Part shown: piece after piece, positions 14,093 to 19,893 of the stretch
Position numbering within the stretch: the stretch's first letter is position 1
Layout: each line of letters begins with the position of its first letter
Source: JBKPCD01 sp046727175
Lineage (GTDB): Bacteria > Acidobacteriota > Vicinamibacteria > Vicinamibacterales > 2-12-FULL-66-21
Length of the DNA stretch: 19,893 bases
Reading direction: 5' to 3'
NCBI GenBank assembly: GCA_046727175.1
Contig: JBKPCD010000301.1
Coordinates: 1-19,893, forward strand
The notes under the pieces: model-generated
What the model was told of the DNA's origin: nothing
What the model saw: the letters and a program-made list of their open reading frames with translations, nothing else
Database searches by the model: none
Position numbers and translations under genes: made by a program

Positions 14093-16048
14093 TTATGGAT
14101 CGAGTCGCAGCGCCATCATCGTCGCATCGTCGAACGGCTCGGCGCTGCCTCGGAAGGTGCGGACCGCTGTTTCGACGCGCTCGAGGACACCGTCGGCGCT
14201 TTGATCGTGCTCCGACGCGAGCAGTGCCTGGAGGCTCTCGGCGCCGAACATCTCTCCTGCGCTGTTTTCTGTTTCAACCAGGCCGTCCGTATAGAAGAAG
14301 AGCAGATCGCCGGGTCCGATTTCGACGCTTGCGTGCGTGTAGCCTTGACCTGAGAAGAGCGCGATCGGCATGCCGGTCGACGACAGGGGTCGGATCCCGC
14401 CGGTGGCGCTCAACAGGAACTGCGGATTGTGCCCGGCGTTGACGTACTGCAGCCGGCGTCCGTCCGCGTCGAGAATCGCCAAGAACAGTGTCAGGTACAC
14501 ACCGCGGGGCGTATTCCGGTCGACCTCACGATCGAGGTCGTCAGCGAGCCGCGGAAGATCGGTCTCCAGCGGGAGCCGCGCACGCAGGGTCGCCTGAATA
14601 TTTGCCATCAGGAGGGCCGCGCTCACACCCTTCCCCGAGACGTCACCAACGAGCAGCGCCATCCGGCCGTCGGGAAGGGCGAAGTAGTTGAAAAAATCTC
14701 CACCGACCTCTCGCGCCGGAATCGACACGCCTTTGATTTCAGCAGGCCCAAGCCGCAGCGGCGTTCTCGGCAGCATTTCCGTCTGAATCAGCCGTGACAA
14801 CTCGAGCTCGCGGCGGAGGCGCTCCTGCTCGACGACGAGCGCCTGATGCCGTTCGAGATCCTGCGCCATCTTGTTGAATGACGCAGCCAGCGCGCCGAGC
14901 TCGTCCTGCGACTGCACCGGCACGCGCGTTTTGAAGTCTCCGCCGGCAAGCTGGCGGACGCCGGCGCTCAGCTCGGAGACGCGGCGCGTCATTCGATGTG
15001 AGATGGGCACGATCCCGATGCACGCCAGCGCGATGACGAGCATCCCCATCGAGAGGTTGCGGAGCGACATGGTGCGGATTTCACGAAGCGACTCGCCAAT
15101 CGGCCTGACGATGCCGAAGGTGAGACCGCGAGAATCGCGCCGGGCGACGACGACGTAGTCGCCAACTCTGCGCGGCGCGCCGTTTGCCGCAACAGGGGCG
15201 ACGTGAGCGACGTCGAGCGCCTGCAAACGAGAGCGGCTCGCGTCATCAGCGGTGTAAAGCGAGCCCTTGCGATCGATGGCAAACGGGATTTCCCCCTGAT
15301 CGCGCCGGGCGAGCGGCAGCACCATGCGAAGCATGCGATCGAGGTTGATCATCGCGTTCGCTTTCCCCATCAGCTTTCCGCGTTTCCTGACGGCGACCTC
15401 GACGCGCGGTCCCTCGACATCCATCTGCAGCTTGCGCGCCTCCGCAGCTTTTGCCGTGGCTTCCCGGGTCGCCTCTGTTGCGGCCGCAATCGCGGCCTCT
15501 GTCGCATGACTCTGCAACGCGCTGTCGATCAGCGGACCGAGTTGTACCGGCAAGCCGTCGGTCGCGCCGCGGGCCGACTGCCGAACCTGCTCCATGATGT
15601 GGGGAACGTCGACGACGATCACACCACGCCGGCTGGGTGGGCCGCTTGGCGGCTTTGGCGGCATTGGCCCGCGGGGCGTACGCGGGACTGGAGGACCGGC
15701 GCTCGAAGGGGGTGGTTCTGGAACTTCGGCCGGATGAAACTCGACGCGGTCGATCAGAGACGCGGCGTCGCCGAGCATCGGCGCGACGCGCCTGCGGACC
15801 ACATCAGGATCCGGATTGAATTCGGGATCCGCCTCCGGCGCCTCGAACAGGCGATCCATCCGAAGGCCGACGTCGGTCGTGATAACGTCCATCCGCCGCG
15901 CGATGTCCGTGGCGCTCTGCGCGGCTTCCTTCTGGGCTGCCCGTTCGAACGCCTGGACAGACGATGCATACCAGAACAACGTAACGGCGCTCAGCGGAAC
16001 GACCGAAAGAACGAGGAACGCGATGATCAGGCGCGTGCGGAGCGACAT
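14093..16048 (-). CDS. Membrane HAMP-SpoIIE (RsbU-type) PP2C phosphatase
   Basis: This 651-residue sensor phosphatase probably dephosphorylates an anti-anti-sigma factor in a partner-switching pathway. Layout: TM1 (about 8-27), a periplasmic sensor region (28-330) that includes a Pro-rich stretch (about 109-138), TM2 (about 331-349), HAMP (about 350-402), a short coiled coil (403-422), and a PP2C/SpoIIE domain (about 423-651). Metal-binding acids are visible in EVGGDFFNYF (D451), GDVSGKG (D469), FYTDGLVE (D588) and FDDATMM (D641), so it should be active. ATG 16048 is preceded by AGAAGG. It diverges from the SYLF gene with 58 bases between starts. No anti-sigma kinase or STAS protein lies nearby, so its partner is elsewhere. 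Confidence 0.9.
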   Translation of the reverse strand: MSLRTRLIIAFLVLSVVPLSAVTLFWYASSVQAFERAAQKEAAQSATDIARRMDVITTDVGLRMDRLFEAPEADPEFNPDPDVVRRRVAPMLGDAASLIDRVEFHPAEVPEPPPSSAGPPVPRTPRGPMPPKPPSGPPSRRGVIVVDVPHIMEQVRQSARGATDGLPVQLGPLIDSALQSHATEAAIAAATEATREATAKAAEARKLQMDVEGPRVEVAVRKRGKLMGKANAMINLDRMLRMVLPLARRDQGEIPFAIDRKGSLYTADDASRSRLQALDVAHVAPVAANGAPRRVGDYVVVARRDSRGLTFGIVRPIGESLREIRTMSLRNLSMGMLVIALACIGIVPISHRMTRRVSELSAGVRQLAGGDFKTRVPVQSQDELGALAASFNKMAQDLERHQALVVEQERLRRELELSRLIQTEMLPRTPLRLGPAEIKGVSIPAREVGGDFFNYFALPDGRMALLVGDVSGKGVSAALLMANIQATLRARLPLETDLPRLADDLDREVDRNTPRGVYLTLFLAILDADGRRLQYVNAGHNPQFLLSATGGIRPLSSTGMPIALFSGQGYTHASVEIGPGDLLFFYTDGLVETENSAGEMFGAESLQALLASEHDQSADGVLERVETAVRTFRGSAEPFDDATMMALRLDP

Positions 16049-16106
16049 GTCGTTGCCTTCTAGTGCAGTATATTCACTGTGCGGCCTGGCGAGAGGAGCT
16101 CGTATC

Positions 16107-16823
16107 GTGAAACGCTCAATGACGATTGTACTGGCTGTTTCCGCGTGGTTCGTGGTTTTCACCGCCGGCGGTATGGCCCAGACCGAGAAGCAAACGGAGC
16201 GGCTCAAGAATGCGGCGACGGCGCTGCAGGAGATTCTCGGGATGCCCGACAGCCTTCCGAAGGACCTGCTGGATCGCGCCGAGTGCGTCGTCATCTTTCC
16301 GTCGGTCAAGAAGTTCGCGGTCGGTATCGGCGGCAGCTACGGCCGCGGCGTCATCGTGTGCAGGGGAGGAGAGAAGTTCGACGGCCCCTGGGGAGCACCG
16401 GCGATGTTCGCGCTCGAAGGGGGCAGTATCGGCCTCCAGCTCGGCGGTCAGGCAACGGACTTTCTCCTCCTCGTGATGAACGATCGTGGTGCGGAATCGG
16501 TGCTGACCAGCAAGGTCAAGCTCGGCGCCGATGCGTCAGCGGCGGCCGGGCCCAAAGGACGGACCGCGGGGGCATCGACCGACATCGTCATGCGTGCCGA
16601 GATTCTGACGTACTCGCGTTCGCGCGGACTGTTTGCAGGTGTGTCGCTGGAAGGATCGACGCTGAGATCGGACGGGGACGCGAACAAGAACCTCTACGGT
16701 CGCGAGCTGAGCGCGAAGGAAATCGTGCGCGGCAACGCAGTCGCCGTACCCCAATCTGGGACAGCGCTCGTCGATTTGCTCAACAAACGGTCACCGAAGA
16801 ATCTGTCCGACAGGCCTCAGTAA
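16107..16823 (+). CDS. Secreted SYLF (Ysc84-like) domain lipid-binding protein
   Basis: This 238-residue protein has an N-terminal signal peptide (about 1-24, ending GGMAQ) and then a SYLF/Ysc84 domain: LLDRAECVVIFPSVKKFAVGIGGSYGRGVIVCR (about 54-86), DFLLLVMNDRGAESVL, VKLGADASAAAGP and the Y-SRSRGLFAGVSLEGS motif near 180-200. The family binds phosphoinositides or other lipids in eukaryotes; bacterial members are periplasmic and of unknown role. GTG 16107 is chosen because GAGAGGAG (16091-16098) fits it; the ATG at 16119 is too far away. It is divergent from the SpoIIE phosphatase, so the two may be co-regulated. Confidence 0.88.
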   Translation: MKRSMTIVLAVSAWFVVFTAGGMAQTEKQTERLKNAATALQEILGMPDSLPKDLLDRAECVVIFPSVKKFAVGIGGSYGRGVIVCRGGEKFDGPWGAPAMFALEGGSIGLQLGGQATDFLLLVMNDRGAESVLTSKVKLGADASAAAGPKGRTAGASTDIVMRAEILTYSRSRGLFAGVSLEGSTLRSDGDANKNLYGRELSAKEIVRGNAVAVPQSGTALVDLLNKRSPKNLSDRPQ

Positions 16824-16831
16824 GTAAGTCG

Positions 16832-17227
16832 TCAACGGGTCGGGCGCGGAAAGGGCTCGGGTCGATGCCGACCATTTCCGATCAGTGCGCGCGTCGCTCG
16901 GGACAGGAAGCTGCTGCGGATCGGCGGGCTCGACGCGTCTCCGCCCGCGGCAGGGACGGTGTGCGCCTCTGCGATAGGTGGCCCCAGCCGAGCCGCCGGC
17001 GGACGAGCCGGCATTCGAGGAGCTCCCGGCGGTCGGGGCGTCGTCCCGCGCGTGACTGGAATTCGGACGAGTTCATATTCGATTTGGACACGCGGACCAG
17101 TCGGGACCCTCGAGGGCTGCAGGGCCTGCTCAGGCCGCGGTGTCGCTCCAGGAGCCTCGGCAAATGACGGCACGAGCGCGACTGCCATCGACACGCACGT
17201 AATTACCGACAACGCCCTGGTGGTCAT
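16832..17227 (-). CDS. Secreted proline-rich hypothetical protein
   Basis: ATG 17227 opens a 131-residue protein with a good signal peptide (MTTRALSVITCVSMAVALVPSFAEA). After it come a Pro-rich segment, one beta-like stretch (VQIEYELVRIPVTRG, about 49-63) and another Pro/Arg-rich region. No known domain is visible and the ribosome-binding site is weak. It lies tail-to-tail with the SYLF gene, 8 bases apart. The composition could also arise in a non-coding GC-rich frame, but the signal peptide argues for a real gene. Confidence 0.5.
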   Translation of the reverse strand: MTTRALSVITCVSMAVALVPSFAEAPGATPRPEQALQPSRVPTGPRVQIEYELVRIPVTRGTTPRPPGAPRMPARPPAARLGPPIAEAHTVPAAGGDASSPPIRSSFLSRATRALIGNGRHRPEPFPRPTR

Positions 17228-17300
17228 GTGACTGCCGAGAGCTAGAAACATGCCAGCTGAAGGAGATAAAGGCAGTGCACGAACTGTGCTAGGTTGACCC

Positions 17301-17870
17301 ATGCACCCGTGGCATGACTGTTACGTAGACGACGCGCTGGTCGAGGCGGCATTCCCGGTGATTATCGAGGTGCCGAAAGGGAGCGTCAACAAGTACGAGC
17401 TCGATAAAGAGACGGGGCTCCTGCGGCTCGACCGTGTGCTCCACAGCGCCGTGCACTATCCGGCGGATTACGGCTTCATCCCACGCACGTTCTGCGATGA
17501 CGGCGACCCGCTCGATGCGCTGGTTCTCGGCCAGGAACCCGTCCATCCGTTGACGATCGTCGAGGCGCGCGCGATCGGGGTCATGCGGATGCGCGACGAA
17601 AAGGGGGTCGACGACAAGATCGTCGCCGTCAGCGTGCGCGACCCCGCCTTCGCCGACTACTCGGACAGATCACAGCTTCCTGCGCACATGCTCCGGCAGA
17701 TCCGGCGATTCTTCGAGGACTACAAAGTCCTCGAGCACAAGCAGGTCATCGTCGAGGATCTGCTCGGGATCGCGGACGCGGTTCGAATCATCCGCGAGGC
17801 GCTGGATCTGTATCGGCAATTGAGGCGCGGCGAACTGAAAGTCTTGCCGACGGGAGCGTCGCGTGGCTGA
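17301..17870 (+). CDS. ppa: Inorganic pyrophosphatase, family I
   Basis: This 189-residue soluble enzyme hydrolyses pyrophosphate to two phosphates, driving biosynthetic reactions. All family I active-site motifs are present: EVPKGSVNKYELDK (about 23-36), YPADYGFIP (about 53-61), the signature DDGDPLDALVL (about 66-76), VDDKIVAV (metal/substrate acids and Lys), and FFEDYKVLEHK (Tyr-Lys pair). The length is close to the usual 170-180 residues. The ATG at 17301 is the natural start. Its 3' end overlaps the PilT-like gene by 8 bases, so the two are co-transcribed, although no functional link between them is known. Confidence 0.95.
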   Translation: MHPWHDCYVDDALVEAAFPVIIEVPKGSVNKYELDKETGLLRLDRVLHSAVHYPADYGFIPRTFCDDGDPLDALVLGQEPVHPLTIVEARAIGVMRMRDEKGVDDKIVAVSVRDPAFADYSDRSQLPAHMLRQIRRFFEDYKVLEHKQVIVEDLLGIADAVRIIREALDLYRQLRRGELKVLPTGASRG

Positions 17871-19008
17871 CGCGGACGACATCGAGCGTTTGATTCTCGA
17901 GCTGCACGCGAGCACGGACGGTACCGTCCCGATCGATTCCGAACGGGGAACCGGACGTCTGGAACGCTGGCTTCGCGTCCTGGCGTCGCGCAATGGCAGC
18001 GACCTGCTGCTGGTTGCAGGCGTGCCCCCCTTGGTGCGCGTCGACGGGTGTGTTTCACCGCTCGACGAGGGAACGCTCGACGGCATCGACATCGAGGAGG
18101 TGGTGCTGCCCGCGTTGGCGGCGCACGCACAGCGGCAGTACCGGTCCGCGCAGATTGCCGACGCGTCCTTCCGAATTTCGGGCCTCGGACGTTTCCGGAT
18201 CAATCTGCACCGGGAACGGGGTCGCGCGGCGGCAGCCATCCGACTGCTGCCGACGCATGTGCCGGCGCTCGCGACGCTCAAGCTGCCGCCGGCGATCGAC
18301 GCGCTCGCGCGTCTTCCACGCGGCCTCGTGCTCGTGGGCGGCGCGACCGGATCGGGCAAGACCACCACGCTCGCTGCGCTCGTCGAAGAGATCAACCGTC
18401 GTGACGCGAGGCACATCGTCACGATTGAAGATCCAATCGAGTACGAGCACGTCCATCAGCGCAGCGTGATCGAGCAGGTCGAGATTGGCGTCGACGCGCC
18501 GGACTTTCCAACTGCGCTTCGCGCTGCCCTGCGTCAGGCGCCCGACGTTCTCGTCGTCGGCGAAATGCGCGACCCCGAGACGATGCGCATTGCGTTGGCA
18601 GCGGCCGAGACCGGGCATCTCGTTCTCTCGACGCTTCACACCACGGACATCGCATCGACCGTGTCCCGGATCGCAGATTCGTTTCCCGCCGAGCGGCAGA
18701 ACACGATTCGGCAGGAGCTGGCGATGGCGCTTGCGGCGATCATGACGCAAATGCTCCTGCCTCGCACCGGCGGCGGCCTCCTGCCAGCCGCGGAGCTGCT
18801 CATGGTCGGTTACGGTGCCCGACAGCACATCCGCAAGAACGCGCTGCAACATCTTCATCAGGAAATCACGATCACACGGCGCCACGGTTCGATCTCGTTC
18901 GAGGAGTCGCTCGCGCGGCTCGTGCGCGAAGGCCAGGTCGAGTGGCGCGAAGCACACGGACGCGCTGCGCACGTCGAGGAATTCGAGCAGCTGGCCGGGC
19001 ATGGATGA
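17863..19008 (+). CDS. PilT-family type IV pilus retraction ATPase
   Basis: This 381-residue secretion-type ATPase resembles PilT, the hexameric motor that depolymerises type IV pili for twitching. It has an N-terminal PAS-like region (about 30-130) and a RecA-like core: Walker A GATGSGKTT (160-168), Asp box TIEDPIEY (187-194), Walker B DVLVVGEMRD (228-237) and His box GHLVLSTLHT (251-260). An unusually variable N-terminus (about 30 extra residues) precedes the LxxxxxxxGSDLLLVAGVPP motif. GTG 17863 lies inside the end of ppa, with GGGAG upstream. No other pilus genes are in the window. PilT rather than PilB is judged from size and from the lack of a tetracysteine zinc motif. Confidence 0.9.
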   Translation: MADADDIERLILELHASTDGTVPIDSERGTGRLERWLRVLASRNGSDLLLVAGVPPLVRVDGCVSPLDEGTLDGIDIEEVVLPALAAHAQRQYRSAQIADASFRISGLGRFRINLHRERGRAAAAIRLLPTHVPALATLKLPPAIDALARLPRGLVLVGGATGSGKTTTLAALVEEINRRDARHIVTIEDPIEYEHVHQRSVIEQVEIGVDAPDFPTALRAALRQAPDVLVVGEMRDPETMRIALAAAETGHLVLSTLHTTDIASTVSRIADSFPAERQNTIRQELAMALAAIMTQMLLPRTGGGLLPAAELLMVGYGARQHIRKNALQHLHQEITITRRHGSISFEESLARLVREGQVEWREAHGRAAHVEEFEQLAGHG

Positions 19009-19156
19009 TGCTTCCGGCCGCCGCATCACTGGGTTTCTGCGCGCCGCAGGCGCGCACCGCCGGAGCGGAGCGGGGCGTAGGGGCCACGCGAGCGACGCCG
19101 ACCGGGGTCCCCGGCGCGCGTGTTTTGCACGCTGGGGTGGAGGTGGGGGGTCCGGC

Positions 19157-19169
19157 GGGGCGAAGCCCC
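19157..19169 (+). terminator. GC-rich hairpin after pilT-like gene (possible terminator)
   Basis: GGGGC-GAA-GCCCC forms a tight stem 150 bases after the ATPase stop, inside a very G-rich spacer (19009-19198). No T-run follows (only TCTTAATT), so termination is uncertain. The spacer itself (GGAGCGGAGCGGGGCG... then GACCGGGGTCCCCGG) is palindrome-rich, like dispersed intergenic elements in high-GC genomes. Confidence 0.3.
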
Positions 19170-19198
19170 CCGGGTCTTAATTCGACAGGAGGCAGCAG

Positions 19199-19597
19199 AT
19201 GACGATTGTTTGGCGTTCCCTCGCCGTGTTGTTGTCGATACTCTTCATCGCCCCTTCCGCGGGCGCGCAGGATCGCCAGGGTCACGTCATTCAGCGAGCG
19301 GCGCTCGACCGTGCGATCCAGGAGCGCGTGATTCAGGAAAAAACGGATCGTGACGCGATCGTGTCGCTGCTCCGTCGTTCCGAAGTGCGGCAGCTCGCGG
19401 CACGCGCCGGACTCTCAGTCGAGAAAGTGGAGGCCGCAGTGTCGACGCTGCAGGGTGACGATCTGCGGGAGATCGCGAGGCAGGCGCGACACGTGCAGGA
19501 CGATCTCTCCGGCGGCGCATCCACGATCACGATCTCCACGACCACGATCATCATCGTTCTGCTGATCATCATCCTGATAGTCGTCATCGCCGATTGA
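19199..19597 (+). CDS. PA2779-like small secreted/membrane protein
   Basis: This 132-residue protein has a signal peptide (about 1-23, ending SAGAQ) and a helical middle (SALLRRSEVRQLAARAG-type: IVSLLRRSEVRQLAARAGLSVEKVEAAVSTLQGDDL). It ends in GGASTITISTTTIIIVLLIIILIVVIAD, a strongly hydrophobic tail anchor. This pattern matches PA2779-type proteins, which occur next to PA2778-type C39-like peptidases. ATG 19199 has GGAGG at 19188-19192. The stop overlaps the start of the peptidase gene by one base (TGATG), so they are coupled. Function is unknown; the tail suggests that it anchors a partner in the membrane. Confidence 0.8.
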   Translation: MTIVWRSLAVLLSILFIAPSAGAQDRQGHVIQRAALDRAIQERVIQEKTDRDAIVSLLRRSEVRQLAARAGLSVEKVEAAVSTLQGDDLREIARQARHVQDDLSGGASTITISTTTIIIVLLIIILIVVIAD

Positions 19598-19893
19598 TGC
19601 GCGAAACGTTGCGAGCGTTCGTGGCCGTCGCCGTCGTCGCCGCGACGGCGCCGACTCTCGGTGTTGCCGCGCCTGGCACGGGCGGAGTCGTGCGACTGCT
19701 CGACGTCCCGTTTCTGTCTCAAAGCGAGCTGCTCTGCGGCGGGGCAGCGGCCGCGATGGTGATGCGGTTCTGGCGGTCGACGGAGATTCATCCCGATGCT
19801 TTCAGGGACCTGGTCGATCCGCGGCGCGGCGGAATCGACGGGGCGGATCTGGTGCGTGCGCTCCACGATCGCGGATGGGGCGCGACATCATTC
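19597..19893 (+). CDS. C39-like (PA2778-type) cysteine peptidase, 5' part
   Basis: Ninety-nine residues are present before the window ends. A signal peptide (about 1-25) is followed by VRLLDVPFLSQSELLCGGAAAAMVMRFW, a C39-type papain-fold start with nucleophile C47 after the oxyanion glutamine region. Further on is RRGGIDGADLVRALHDRGW, the usual C39 helix. The His and Asp/Asn of the triad would lie outside the window. It is translationally coupled to the PA2779-like gene. Secreted C39-like peptidases of this pair are of unknown substrate; a link to double-glycine leader processing is not shown here. Confidence 0.8.
   Translation, partial: MRETLRAFVAVAVVAATAPTLGVAAPGTGGVVRLLDVPFLSQSELLCGGAAAAMVMRFWRSTEIHPDAFRDLVDPRRGGIDGADLVRALHDRGWGATSF

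Noticed and set aside
15203..16063. Long + strand frame opposite the SpoIIE phosphatase
   Set aside because: It mirrors the well-supported minus-strand gene. The protein is Arg-rich, without domains, and lacks a ribosome-binding site: a GC-rich shadow.
18055..19029. Long minus-strand frame opposite the PilT-type ATPase
   Set aside because: Shadow of a gene with complete Walker and His-box motifs; no recognisable domain of its own.

Overview
High-GC bacterial chromosome fragment. The gene content (PVA-dehydrogenase-like PQQ enzyme remnants, a SYLF protein, a PA2779/C39-like pair, a HAMP-SpoIIE phosphatase, many small secreted proteins) and the codon bias suggest an Acidobacteriota-like soil or sediment organism. 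That assignment is an inference; there is no rRNA in the window to test it.

The window has two parts. The left half (about 1-9844) is accessory DNA organised around three copies of the 3' half of a tRNA-Leu(UAA) gene at 1329-1380, 4235-4286 and 9795-9844, all in + orientation. None has a 5' half, so they read as attachment-site cores. The simplest model is a tandem array of elements at one tRNA-Leu gene. The intact tRNA would lie left of the window. Element 1 contributes its right end: an intact tyrosine integrase followed by core 1. Element 2 (1381-4286) carries an MFS transporter and a crippled PQQ-dehydrogenase gene. Element 3 (4287-9844) carries an AI-2E/PerM-type permease, several truncated genes, a coupled TPR-membrane protein pair, and a second PQQ-dehydrogenase fragment. 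Core 3, next to the apparent chromosomal flank, is the most diverged, as expected if it is the oldest junction. Elements 2 and 3 have no integrase of their own and are rich in gene fragments: two PVA dehydrogenases, an AraC C-terminus, a DUF4136-like N-terminus, two 5' copies of a small hypothetical gene, and a tRNA-Lys 3' half.

The right half (9845-19893) looks like ordinary chromosome with mostly intact genes. In order: a GT39-like membrane glycosyltransferase (+) and a secreted SNase-fold protein lacking both catalytic arginines (+); a small lipoprotein and a single-TM protein (-); a non-coding stretch with a striking hairpin that has two alternative partners; a small zinc-ribbon protein and a large membrane SpoIIE/RsbU-type phosphatase (-), divergent from a SYLF-domain protein (+); a secreted proline-rich protein (-); inorganic pyrophosphatase overlapping a PilT-type ATPase (+); and a PA2779-like small membrane protein coupled to a C39-like cysteine peptidase that runs off the end (+).

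Functionally, the right half points to envelope modification, partner-switching signalling, pyrophosphate hydrolysis and pilus-retraction ATPase activity. The left half is a decaying integration hot spot. I found no CRISPR array, no complete tRNA, no rRNA and no recognisable defence system.
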